From Prevotellaceae bacterium (GTDB taxonomy: Bacteria; Bacteroidota; Bacteroidia; Bacteroidales; UBA932): a stretch of DNA of 34,139 bases. Position 1 is the stretch's first letter. Every line of letters begins with the position of its first letter. The stretch covers positions 1 through 34,139 of the forward strand of contig JAISLN010000167.1 of assembly GCA_031290835.1 (NCBI GenBank), given 5' to 3'. Positions 1 through 8,797 of the stretch are shown here, one piece after another. Below the pieces are notes generated by a model. The model saw only the letters and a program-made list of their open reading frames with translations, ran no database searches and was not told the DNA's origin. Made by a program: the position numbers and the translations under genes.

Positions 1-174
1 TACATCAACCAAAAAAAGATAGAAAAAGCCCAGCTGCTGCTGCTTACAACGGATATGCCGGTGAGCGACGTGTCGTTTGAGCTATCCATAGAGAATGTTT
101 CCTACTTCAACCGCATTTTTAGGCAGCATACGGGAACAACGCCGAGATGCTACAGAAGCAAGTACAACAAGTAA
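1..174 (+). CDS. AraC-family transcriptional regulator, C-terminal HTH fragment (5' truncated by window edge)
   Basis: Frame 1 reads YINQKKIEKAQLLLLTTDMPVSDVSFELSIENVSYFNRIFRQHTGTTPRCYRSKYNK*, which matches the classic AraC second HTH (R/K-I-x-x-A-x-x-L-L..., ...YFxRxFrxxxGxTPxxYR). Confidence 0.88.
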   Translation, partial: YINQKKIEKAQLLLLTTDMPVSDVSFELSIENVSYFNRIFRQHTGTTPRCYRSKYNK

Positions 175-373
175 AAAAAAGCCAATAAAAGCTGCGAAGA
201 GCCGAACTAATGAGCAATTACAGCTAAGGCAAGCTTACGAGCCGGAAACTTTTTGAGGCGATTTAAAATACTGACGATATGTAATATAAATAGATAAATG
301 AGGTGGAGAAATTTCCCTCCTCTTATCACGTTAACATAAAATAACTAAATATTACAGCTTTGACTTGCTGTTT

Positions 374-405
374 TTTGTATCTGTAACAAAAAAATATTAC
401 CTTTG
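374..405 (+). promoter_or_regulatory. Bacteroidetes-type promoter TTTG-N20-TACCTTTG, no obvious adjacent gene
   Basis: TTTG at 374-377, 20-bp spacer, TACCTTTG at 398-405; matches the TTTG / TAnnTTTG consensus. Confidence 0.5.
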
Positions 406-910
406 CGTCAACAATTCGCAGCCAAAGACTATTGAAAAGTTGTTGAAAAAAAAGTTCGCTTTGCGCACTTACTTGTAAATACGCCGATTCGCAAAGTTTT
501 TGGTTAGGCTCAAATAGGTGGATGAAAGTTTTTTTGCCGCTGTCCGATGCAGCATCAATGCCGCCCCCTTTTACTACTAAGCGTAGCGACTTATGCGGGT
601 AGAGCCCCCTGTTTACTAATGCCTCCGCAGGATTGCATATCAATATGGAAGAAATTTGGCATCGCTTTAATATATCGAAATTTAAGAAGCATTCAGCTAA
701 ATACAAACACCAGCTTGTCATCTAAGCTACGTTGCAAATAAATAAATGCTCGTTTTTTTACCGACTTAGCGTGGTACAATTTTTTTGAAGATGCAAGCTA
801 CATATTTTAAGTAAAGTCATTAATTGAAGGCGTTTAAAATTCAATGCGGCGGTGTAAAACTCATTGGATATTTGGATTTTAGGCGAGATACGAAACTGTA
901 TGTAAGAATT

Positions 911-1888
911 ATGGATTTGAAACGATTTGTCTTTTTCGCGTTACTATTTTGGAGTAACATTAGCATTGCGGCGGGTAGGTTTGACCATGAAATATCAGGT
1001 GGTTTTAACGTGCTTAGCTCAACCTTAGCGCCTGTGCCATCGGAAAACAATCGGATGGGAATGGGTTTTGGCGGAGGCATTGGGTATTCCTGCCACTTTA
1101 CCAGCAATCTAAGTCTGCGAACAGGCCTGCATGCAAACTACTACCGGAGCTCAACGGGGATGTCGGGATTTGAGGACCATTTGTTGGAAAATTTTCCCGA
1201 AGAGCTGGATTGGTGGGGAAGTACCCCCCCGATACCAAGTACGCATCCCGAGGGCTATGACTATGAGCTCAACATTAAGGTAGAAGATTACGTTGCTCAG
1301 CAGTCTGCGCTATATCTTCAGCTGCCATTGCTGCTTGAGTTTGAGAACATGTTCCCCAACCTTAGATACTTGGGCTGGTATGCTGCCGGAGGCGTAAAGG
1401 CAGGATATGCTATTACCGGAAGCAGCAGCGCCGATATTCGAGGTTTAAGCACCAAAGAATTAAAAACATACCTTTGGGCTGAAAATGTTCCGGTGAATGC
1501 TCCGGAATTTTTAGGCTTCGGAATTGAGGCGGATGATAGGGGTATTGAGGCTAATTTGGATTTGGGAGTTCAGCTGGCGGGCTACCTTGAGGCAGGCTTT
1601 AAGCAGCAGCTGACGGACAAATATACCCTGTATGCAGGATTTTTTGGGGAATACTGCCTGTATAACGTTGCCGGTACCACCGCCTCTAATATGCTGGAGC
1701 ACGAAATACTGCCGGAAGAACGCAACTACCGATTTCGCTATAATCCGTCGGCAAACGTAAAAGGGGTAGGCATCCAATCAAGCTACTTTCTTTCGTTTGG
1801 CATTACGGTGAGGATAGGCTTTGCCTTAAGCAAGAAAGTTCGGCATCGAAACGACCAGCTGTTTAATGTGCGCTATTTTCAGTTCTAA
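911..1888 (+). CDS. Outer-membrane beta-barrel (porin-family-like) protein with signal peptide
   Basis: ORF 824-1888; the likely start is Met at 911 (MDLKRFVFFALLFWSNISIAAGRF signal peptide), followed by alternating aromatic/Gly-rich strands and a terminal YFLSFGITVRIGF strand. Confidence 0.7.
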   Translation: MDLKRFVFFALLFWSNISIAAGRFDHEISGGFNVLSSTLAPVPSENNRMGMGFGGGIGYSCHFTSNLSLRTGLHANYYRSSTGMSGFEDHLLENFPEELDWWGSTPPIPSTHPEGYDYELNIKVEDYVAQQSALYLQLPLLLEFENMFPNLRYLGWYAAGGVKAGYAITGSSSADIRGLSTKELKTYLWAENVPVNAPEFLGFGIEADDRGIEANLDLGVQLAGYLEAGFKQQLTDKYTLYAGFFGEYCLYNVAGTTASNMLEHEILPEERNYRFRYNPSANVKGVGIQSSYFLSFGITVRIGFALSKKVRHRNDQLFNVRYFQF

Positions 1889-1966
1889 ATAGCCCGGAAG
1901 TTCACCATCAATTGTAAACAAATAAATAATTGCAAAGTAGAATTTATAAACCAATTTCTTAAGTGT

Positions 1967-3622
1967 ATGAAAGTTTTTTTTACCATTCAACAGCTTATTT
2001 GGGGCATGCTTCTGTTTCTGAGTAGCGCACAGCTTATGGCGCAATCAGGCGGAGGAATTGAACAGCAGCCCACAGGCGCCGCCTACAAAAGTGCAACGGG
2101 CTTCCATCAGCGCGGGTTATACAAGGAAGCGCTGGCGCTGTATAACAAGGCCCTAGAAGAACATGGAAATCAAGCGAGCGGTATTTCCAACATCATTTTG
2201 AAGAATATAGCACTTTGCGAATATGGCGCCAAGCGCAAGGCCGAGCCGGAACCGGTAAGCATAACCAAGCTGGGCGCAGACGTTAATGGCTCCAACATTT
2301 CAAACACAAACGCTTTTGTAGGAAACAAAGACCAGCAGCTCTTCTTCACCTCTTCCCGCCCCGAAACGGGAGCAAGCGAAAGCAACAGCAGCAGGCAGCT
2401 GGATTACGTGTACGTGGCAAAGTTCGTAAATTCCGCCGAGCGGCAGTGGGACGTTAATATCGTGGGCAAAAAGCACAACAAGCGCCTTCACGAAGGAGTG
2501 CTGGGCACCTCCCCCGACGGAAAAGAAGTTTTCATCTTCCGCGGCAGCGGAGATTTTTTTGTCCTTAATGTTGATTTTAAGGTGGAAATTGATGCGGCGG
2601 ATATAACCTATACCCCGCTGACTAAAATCTACAATGTGCCCAAGCTGAAAGACTACCACGTCCCCTCAATGGCAATTAATAGGGAACGAAATATTATTTA
2701 CATGTGCATGAATGATATGGGAGAACTTGGAGGGCATGGCGGATATGACATCTGGCAGAGCACCTACGACGTATCAACAAAATCGTGGAGCAAGCCGGCC
2801 AACATGGGGCCTATGATAAACACAGAGGGAGACGAATCTTGCATCTCGCTGCTACCCGATGGAAAAACCATCTTTTTTTCCTCCAACGGGTATAAAGGGT
2901 TTGGTAAATTTGACATTTACCGCTCGGAGTACTCAGACTCAATAGGCTCTTGGGGAAAACCCGTGCACCTTGGCTACCCTATCAACACGGCGGGCAACGA
3001 TATTTACTACTCGCCCGTACCGGGTAACTCCAAGTGCGCCTACTACTCGTCCGAGCGAACGGATGGCTCCGGAATGTATGATATAAGCATGATTACCTAC
3101 TACGGCAAAATTGTGAGCGAAGAAGAGAGAGAGGCATTGCGCCGTGCCTACCTAAAAGCCGTAGAGGAAGCGCAAAAATCACTCAAAGCCAAAGAAAAAC
3201 TCAAGCCAAGCGAAACCAAATTGTTGACAAAAAAAGGCTACAACAGCTTCCCTACAGACAGCGTAGCGGTGGGAATGAAAATATACCTTCAGAATATTCA
3301 GTTTGCTAATGCTAAAGCCACCTTGCTGTCCAAATCCTACAAGCAGCTGGACCAGCTCTACAGGCTGATGCTTTACTATCCGGCGATGAAGATTGAAATA
3401 TCAGGACACACGGACAATACCGGCAACAGAAAACAAAACCAGAGGCTTTCGCAGGAGCGCGCCGAGAGCGTGATGATGTACCTCAAAGGTAGAGGAATTG
3501 AGTCTAATCGGATGAAAGTCAAAGGCTACAGCGATCTCCAGCCTATTGCCCCCAATAAAACCGAGGCCGGCAGGAAGCTAAACCGAAGGGTGGAGTTTAA
3601 GGTGCTGTCAGTCAGTGAATAG
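1967..3622 (+). CDS. OmpA family protein with TPR-like N-terminus and PD40/WD40-like beta-propeller repeats
   Basis: Signal peptide; 'LLPDGKTIFFSSNGYKGFGKFDIYRSEY' PD40 motifs; C-terminal OmpA motif 'IEISGHTDNTGNRKQNQRLSQERAESVMMYLKGRGIESNRMKVKGYSDLQPIAPNKTEAGRKLNRRVEF'. Confidence 0.93.
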   Translation: MKVFFTIQQLIWGMLLFLSSAQLMAQSGGGIEQQPTGAAYKSATGFHQRGLYKEALALYNKALEEHGNQASGISNIILKNIALCEYGAKRKAEPEPVSITKLGADVNGSNISNTNAFVGNKDQQLFFTSSRPETGASESNSSRQLDYVYVAKFVNSAERQWDVNIVGKKHNKRLHEGVLGTSPDGKEVFIFRGSGDFFVLNVDFKVEIDAADITYTPLTKIYNVPKLKDYHVPSMAINRERNIIYMCMNDMGELGGHGGYDIWQSTYDVSTKSWSKPANMGPMINTEGDESCISLLPDGKTIFFSSNGYKGFGKFDIYRSEYSDSIGSWGKPVHLGYPINTAGNDIYYSPVPGNSKCAYYSSERTDGSGMYDISMITYYGKIVSEEEREALRRAYLKAVEEAQKSLKAKEKLKPSETKLLTKKGYNSFPTDSVAVGMKIYLQNIQFANAKATLLSKSYKQLDQLYRLMLYYPAMKIEISGHTDNTGNRKQNQRLSQERAESVMMYLKGRGIESNRMKVKGYSDLQPIAPNKTEAGRKLNRRVEFKVLSVSE

Positions 3623-3654
3623 TTGAAAAAGAGCTGGGTGAACCAACCTATTAC

Positions 3655-3712
3655 AACCAATAGCCCTGAAAGGTAGGACGAAAATACTCCAAGCCTTTCA
3701 GGGCTATTGGTT
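3655..3712. terminator. Candidate bidirectional terminator between convergent ompA-like and rfbC genes
   Basis: Perfect 19-bp inverted repeat AACCAATAGCCCTGAAAGG (3655-3673) / CCTTTCAGGGCTATTGGTT (3694-3712) with a 20-nt loop, followed by T's, exactly between the two convergent stop codons (3622 and 3726). Confidence 0.8.
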
Positions 3713-3725
3713 TTGTCGGCTTGCT

Positions 3726-4274
3726 CTAAAAAAGTTCCGCTTCGCAGAATGGTTTTGCGCTGCTCCTGTCTTTTTCCGAAAGGATGAGCTGGCTTGCGTC
3801 CATCCCCCATTCTATGCCTATTTCCGGGTCGTTGAAGCGAATGCTGCGCTCATGCTGCGGCGAATACGTATTATCGACCTTGTAGGTGAAAATTGCCTCG
3901 CTGCTGAGCACCAAAAAACCGTGCGCAAAGCCCCTCGGAATGAACAGCTGCCGCCTGTTTTCGGACGTGAGCGTTACGGCTACGTGCTGCCCAAAGGTGG
4001 GGGAGCCTTTTCTAATGTCAACCGCTACATCGAGCACCTCGCCGCTGATGACGCGCACCAGCTTGCCCTGCGCAAACGGCGGCAGCTGATAGTGCAAGCC
4101 CCGCAGCACGCCGCGCGTGGACTTTGACTCGTTGTCCTGCACAAAGCTTACTTTGCCCACGTGCTGCTCAAACAGGCTTTCGCGGTAGGTTTCCATAAAA
4201 TAGCCGCGGGCGTCGGCAAACACCTTCGGCTCAATAATCCATACGCCTTGCAGGCTTGATTCTGTAAAGTTCAT
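3726..4274 (-). CDS. rfbC: dTDP-4-dehydrorhamnose 3,5-epimerase
   Basis: MNFTESSLQGVWIIEPKVFADARGYFMETYRESLF...VQDNESKSTRGVLRGLHYQLPPFAQGKLVRVISGEVLDVAVDIRKGSPTFGQ...FIPRGFAHGFLVLS, the canonical RmlC sequence. Start taken at Met 4274, which overlaps the upstream stop (ATGA). Confidence 0.95.
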   Translation of the reverse strand: MNFTESSLQGVWIIEPKVFADARGYFMETYRESLFEQHVGKVSFVQDNESKSTRGVLRGLHYQLPPFAQGKLVRVISGEVLDVAVDIRKGSPTFGQHVAVTLTSENRRQLFIPRGFAHGFLVLSSEAIFTYKVDNTYSPQHERSIRFNDPEIGIEWGMDASQLILSEKDRSSAKPFCEAELF

Positions 4275-5467
4275 GCTCTTTCGGGATAAATTTTTAGCGC
4301 CTCCTTTAGGCACGTTATAGCATTTTTCAGATCGCTGATGTTGAGTACGTACGCCAGCCTGACCTCGTTTAAGCCCAAGCCCAGCGTAAAGTAAAATCCG
4401 GTGGCCGGCGCCACCATTACCGTTTGATTTTTGTAGCTAAACTCTTCGAGCAGCCACTGCGCAAACTTGTCCGAATTTTCGATGGGCAGGCGAGCCATGG
4501 CGTAGAATGCGCCTTGCGGCTTGGGGCAGTAAACGCCCTCTATCCGGTTGAGCTCATCGACCATAAAGTCGCGGCGGCTGACGTACTCGTGGTGCACGCT
4601 CTCAAAGTATGAAGCGGGCGTGGCCAGCGCAGCCTCGGCGGCAATTTGCCCGTAGAACGGCGGGCACAATCGGGCTTGCCCAAACTTGAGCGCCGCCGCC
4701 AGCACGTCCCTGTTTCGGCTGATGATGGCGCCCACCCGCGCTCCGCACATGCTATACCGCTTCGATACGGAATCTATCAGCACAGCGTGGTCTTCCAGCC
4801 CGTGCAGCTGCATGGCGGAGTAGCTTTGCTTGCCGTCGTAGCAAAATTCGCGGTAGGCCTCGTCGCAAAAGAGGTACAAGTCGTACTTTTTTACGATAAC
4901 CGACAGGCGCTCCAAGTCGGCTTTGGAGTAAAGGCATCCGGTGGGGTTGTTGGGGTTGCTGATGAATATTCCCTTTGTTTTGGGCGTTATCAGGCGCTCA
5001 AACGCCTCGATAGGCGGCAGCGCAAAATCGGCATCAATGCTTGATGTTATGGGCTTCACGTTCACGTCGGCTTCAATGGCGTAGGCCCAGTAGTTGGCGT
5101 AAAAAGGCTCCGGAATAATGACCTCGTCGCCGGGGTTGAAGCAAGCCATAAACGAGAACAGGATTGCCTCCGAGCCGCCGTTGGTGATGAGAATGTTGTC
5201 GCTACTTACGCCTATTCCCAAATCTTGGTAGTACTTTGCCAGCCCGCGGCGGTAAGATTCGTTTCCCGCCGAAGGGCCGTACTCAACAATGCTTTTGCCG
5301 CAATTTTTTATGGCGTCCAGCGCTACCTGCGGCGTAACAATGTCCGGCTGCCCAATGTTGAGGTGGTACACCTTTCGCCCCATACGCTTTGCCGCCTCGG
5401 CGTACGGCGCCAGCTTGCGTATGGGCGACGACGGCATGTACAGGCCTTTCTCAGAAATTCGTGGCAT
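4271..5467 (-). CDS. Pyridoxal phosphate-dependent class I/II aminotransferase
   Basis: GQPDIVTPQ..., ISNPNNPTGCLYS, FCDEAYREFCYDG and SVSKRYSMCGARVGAI (PLP-Lys motif): fold-type I aminotransferase. Confidence 0.93.
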   Translation of the reverse strand: MPRISEKGLYMPSSPIRKLAPYAEAAKRMGRKVYHLNIGQPDIVTPQVALDAIKNCGKSIVEYGPSAGNESYRRGLAKYYQDLGIGVSSDNILITNGGSEAILFSFMACFNPGDEVIIPEPFYANYWAYAIEADVNVKPITSSIDADFALPPIEAFERLITPKTKGIFISNPNNPTGCLYSKADLERLSVIVKKYDLYLFCDEAYREFCYDGKQSYSAMQLHGLEDHAVLIDSVSKRYSMCGARVGAIISRNRDVLAAALKFGQARLCPPFYGQIAAEAALATPASYFESVHHEYVSRRDFMVDELNRIEGVYCPKPQGAFYAMARLPIENSDKFAQWLLEEFSYKNQTVMVAPATGFYFTLGLGLNEVRLAYVLNISDLKNAITCLKEALKIYPERA

Positions 5468-5530
5468 ATATTATTTGCGAGTTGTTTTGCGCGGCAAAGA
5501 TAGGTAAAAATTCCCGAATTGCGCGGCGCA

Positions 5531-6805
5531 TCAGAACAAAACATCTTTCCCTATATCCCTGCGGAAATACTTTCCTTCGTACTCCACCTTTGCTGCGGCG
5601 TTGTAGGCTTTTTCCAGCGCTTGCGGCAGGGAGTCGGCGAGCGACGAAAGCGCGAGCACGCGCCCGCCGGCTGTTTCTACCCTTTCGCCGTTGGCTCTTG
5701 TGCCGGCGTGAAAGGCGATGCAGCCCCGCACGTTCTCCAAGCCGCTTATGGGCGCTCCCTTTTTGTAGCTGCCCGGGTAGCCTCCGCTCACGCACACCAC
5801 CGACGCTGCCGCCTGCGGCAAATGGCGGCATGCCCGCTCCGACAGATTGCCCTTGGCAACGCCATCAAACAAATCTACCAAATCGGCGTCGAGGCGCAGC
5901 ATGACGCTCTCGGTTTCGGGGTCGCCCATGCGAACGTTGTACTCAATCACCATCGGCTCGCCGCCTACATTTATCAGGCCAAAAAAGATGAAGCCCCTGT
6001 AGATGATACCCTCCGCCTGCAAGCCGGTGATGGTTGGCTCAACGATGCGCGCGCGCACCTTTTCCATGAACTCCGGCGTGGCAAATGGTACCGGCGAAAC
6101 GCTGCCCATGCCGCCGGTATTTAGCCCCGTGTCGCCTTCGCCTATGCGCTTGTAGTCTTTGGCTTCGGGCAGCATTTTGTACGCTTTGCCATCGCTCAGC
6201 GCAAAAACCGACAGCTCCACGCCGCTCAAAAATTCCTCCACCACCACCGTGCGGCTTGACTCGCCAAACATGCCGTTGAGCATTTCCTCGAGCTGCTTTT
6301 TTGCCCCGCTCAGGCTGTCCAAAATCAGCACGCCCTTGCCGGCAGCCAACCCGTCGGCTTTGAGCACGTAGGGCGGCGCAAGCGTTTCCAAAAAGGCAAA
6401 GCCGTTGGCGAGGCTGCTGCGCGTAAAGGATTGGTAGCGGGCGGTGGGGATGCTGTACTTTGCCATGAACTGCTTGGCAAAATCTTTGCTCCCCTCCAAC
6501 ATTGCGCCCCTTTTTGAGGGGCCGATTAGCGGAATGTTTTTCAGCGCCTCGTCGTTGGCAAAGTAGTCGAAAATGCCCCGCACCAACGGCTCCTCCGGGC
6601 CAACTACCACCATATCGACCGCATTTTTCAGCGCCACCTCCCTTACTGCGGCAAAGTCGTTGGGGTCAACAGCCACGTTGACCCCAAGCGAGGCGGTGCC
6701 TGCGTTGCCCGGCGCAATAAACAGCTGCGACAGCGCTTTGCTTTGCTTCATTTTCCACGCCAACGCATGCTCGCGCCCGCCCGATCCAAGTAAAAGAATG
6801 TTCAT
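5531..6805 (-). CDS. purD: Phosphoribosylamine--glycine ligase
   Basis: MNILLLGSGGREHALAWKMKQS...VVVGPEEPLVRGI...LKADGLAAGKGV...EEFLSGVELSVFAL...NTGGMGSVSPVPF...IEYNVRMGDPETE. Start at Met 6805. Confidence 0.97.
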   Translation of the reverse strand: MNILLLGSGGREHALAWKMKQSKALSQLFIAPGNAGTASLGVNVAVDPNDFAAVREVALKNAVDMVVVGPEEPLVRGIFDYFANDEALKNIPLIGPSKRGAMLEGSKDFAKQFMAKYSIPTARYQSFTRSSLANGFAFLETLAPPYVLKADGLAAGKGVLILDSLSGAKKQLEEMLNGMFGESSRTVVVEEFLSGVELSVFALSDGKAYKMLPEAKDYKRIGEGDTGLNTGGMGSVSPVPFATPEFMEKVRARIVEPTITGLQAEGIIYRGFIFFGLINVGGEPMVIEYNVRMGDPETESVMLRLDADLVDLFDGVAKGNLSERACRHLPQAAASVVCVSGGYPGSYKKGAPISGLENVRGCIAFHAGTRANGERVETAGGRVLALSSLADSLPQALEKAYNAAAKVEYEGKYFRRDIGKDVLF

Positions 6806-6843
6806 TTTTTTTGTAGGAATTACGAATACAATGTGCTCAATTT

Positions 6844-7797
6844 TCAATTTTCAATTTTCAGCTTTTTCATTCGCCGCACGTTCTCCTTCATGCCGTGCAG
6901 CGTTGCCCGTTTGATGGGCGAATGGCCAAATATTTTTTCAAAATCTTCGGCGGACATAGCCAACCAATCTTCGGCGGTGAGCGTGAGCAGCTGTGGCAGC
7001 ATCTGCATTTCGCCGTGCGCGGCTACCTTGGCGTTCTTGTTCCAAGGGCAAACCTCCTGACAAATATCGCAGCCAAAAATATAGCCGGCTGTTTTTTCAT
7101 CCTTTGCCGCGTTTGCCGCGTCGTCGTTCAGGGGGTTGGCGTATTTTTCTATGGTGCTATACGATAGGCATCGGCGGGCGTTTATGCTGCCGTTGCCCAC
7201 GATTGCGCCTGTTGGGCAGGCGCTGATGCAGCGCGTGCAGGCGCCGCAGCGGTTTGGCTGCGGCTTGGCGCTGCACGCCACCTCTTGGCTCAGGAGCAGC
7301 ACGCCGATGAACGTGTAGGAGCCGAGCTCTTGGCTTATCAGCATTCCGTTTTTGCCCCGCCATCCCAAGCCGGCCGCCGCCGCCCAATATCGCTCCTGTA
7401 GCGGCGCGGTATCAACGAGCGTGCGCCCCCGCAGCGTTGGCTGTGTGGCTTGCAGCGTTGCGAGCAGGCGCCACAGCTTTTGCTTGAGCGTTTCGTGGTA
7501 GTCCGTCCCGTAGGCGTAGCACGACACCTGCGGCAGGTGCGGTGGCTGCCGGCGCTGCGGCTTGTACGAAAACAGCGTTACCACCGCCGTGCGCGCGCCG
7601 CTCTTCATCAGCAGGCGCGGGTCGGCTCGCTTTTGCGCGTGCCGCTCCATGTAGCGCATTCCTGCGTGGTAGCGGCGCCGTATCCATTCGTCAAAGCTGC
7701 GGAGCACGTCGTCCGGCAAGGCGCTCAGGGCAACAGCGCCGCAGGCGTCAAAACCTGCGGCGCGCGCGGCGGATTGTATGAGCTCGGATGTCAGCAC
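6844..7797 (-). CDS. queG: Epoxyqueuosine reductase
   Basis: GMRYMERHAQKRADPRLLM..., DTAPLQERYWAAAAGLGWRGKNGMLI, CGACTRCISACPTGAI and CDICQEVCPWNKNAK: QueG with two [4Fe-4S] motifs. Confidence 0.95.
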   Translation of the reverse strand: MLTSELIQSAARAAGFDACGAVALSALPDDVLRSFDEWIRRRYHAGMRYMERHAQKRADPRLLMKSGARTAVVTLFSYKPQRRQPPHLPQVSCYAYGTDYHETLKQKLWRLLATLQATQPTLRGRTLVDTAPLQERYWAAAAGLGWRGKNGMLISQELGSYTFIGVLLLSQEVACSAKPQPNRCGACTRCISACPTGAIVGNGSINARRCLSYSTIEKYANPLNDDAANAAKDEKTAGYIFGCDICQEVCPWNKNAKVAAHGEMQMLPQLLTLTAEDWLAMSAEDFEKIFGHSPIKRATLHGMKENVRRMKKLKIEN

Positions 7798-7850
7798 GGC
7801 AAATTCAACATTCGACGGTTTCGGCGTTCAAATTTTTTCGGCGTTTGGCG

Positions 7851-8171
7851 TTACAGCAACCCCAATTGCAGCTGGGCTTCTTCGCTCATCATATCCTTGT
7901 CCCACGGCGGGTCAAAGGTGAGATTTACGGTTGCTTCCGCCACGCCGGGCACCTGCGCCACCTGCTCCTTCACGTTGTTCACAATATCGTCTGCAATGGG
8001 GCAGTTGGGCGCGGTGAGCGTCATCGTTATCTCTACCTTGCCCTGCTCTCCCACCTGCACCTCGTAGATAAGCCCAAGCTCGTACACGCTTACCGGAATT
8101 TCGGGGTCGTAGATGTTGCGCAGCACCCGCACAATGTCTTTTTGTATGGCTAATATTTTTTCAGCGTCCAT
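7851..8171 (-). CDS. MIP18/DUF59 family (SufT-like) Fe-S assembly protein
   Basis: ILAIQKDIVRVLRNIYDPEIPVSVYELGLIYEVQV...VEITMTLTAPNCPIADDIVNNVKEQVAQVPGVAEATVNLTFDPPWDKDMMSEEAQLQLGLL. Likely start Met at 8171. Confidence 0.9.
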   Translation of the reverse strand: MDAEKILAIQKDIVRVLRNIYDPEIPVSVYELGLIYEVQVGEQGKVEITMTLTAPNCPIADDIVNNVKEQVAQVPGVAEATVNLTFDPPWDKDMMSEEAQLQLGLL

Positions 8172-8231
8172 CGCGTAAGTTTTACAGAGGGCAAGCCTTC
8201 CGCACTCCGTCAGGCTGCCGATTAAAAACTG

Positions 8232-8262
8232 CAAACTTAGTCAGAATATGGTGTTTTGCAAA
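8232..8262 (-). promoter_or_regulatory. Promoter for the SufT-like gene: TTTG-N19-TAAGTTTG (minus strand)
   Basis: On the plus strand, CAAA at 8259-8262 and CAAACTTA at 8232-8239 with a 19-bp spacer; the reverse complement gives TTTG-N19-TAAGTTTG. Confidence 0.6.
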
Positions 8263-8302
8263 ATAATTTTGCCGTTTTACGTTTTTTGATTAAACTTGCA
8301 AA

Positions 8303-8782
8303 TTGATTCGTTACCCATACAAACACATCAACTCATTGCATATAAAAGATTTGGAAAATAATTCGAGGAGCGATAGGCAGCATCAGTTTGATTGCAGATA
8401 CTTGGAGATGGCGCGGATATGGGGTAAAAATTCCTACTGCAAGCGCCGCCAAGTGGGTGCGCTGCTGGTCAAAGGCCGCATCATTATTTCGGATGGATAC
8501 AACGGCACGCCTTCGGGGTTTGAGAATGAGTGTGAAGATAACGATGTTACCAAGCCGTACGTGCTGCACGCAGAGGCCAACGCCATCACCAAGGTGGCCA
8601 AATCCAACAACAGCAGCGAAGGGGCAACGCTTTACGTTACCTCGTCGCCGTGCGTGGAGTGCGCCAAGCTGATTATTCAGGCAGGCGTCAAGCGCGTTGT
8701 TTTTGCCGACCACTACCACGACGCCAACGGCATCGCCCTGCTGGAGCGCGCAGGCGTTGAAGTTCAGCAGATAGATATTTAA
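8303..8782 (+). CDS. dCMP deaminase / cytidine-deoxycytidylate deaminase family protein
   Basis: Zn-binding HAEANAI (HAE) and SSPCVECAKLIIQAGVKRVVF (PCxxC) motifs; ARIWGKNSYCKRRQVGALLVK and DGYNGTPSGFENECED are typical of dCMP deaminases. Confidence 0.94.
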   Translation: MIRYPYKHINSLHIKDLENNSRSDRQHQFDCRYLEMARIWGKNSYCKRRQVGALLVKGRIIISDGYNGTPSGFENECEDNDVTKPYVLHAEANAITKVAKSNNSSEGATLYVTSSPCVECAKLIIQAGVKRVVFADHYHDANGIALLERAGVEVQQIDI

Positions 8783-8797
8783 CACAATAATTGATAT

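Noticed and set aside
326-721. 131-aa minus-strand ORF in the 5' intergenic region
   Set aside because: No recognisable motif, unusual composition, and it overlaps a consensus plus-strand promoter; probably spurious, although a degraded gene cannot be excluded.
5389-6124. Plus-strand ORFs (171 and 201 aa) opposite purD
   Set aside because: Arg/Ala-rich out-of-frame ORFs over a clear purD gene; not supported.
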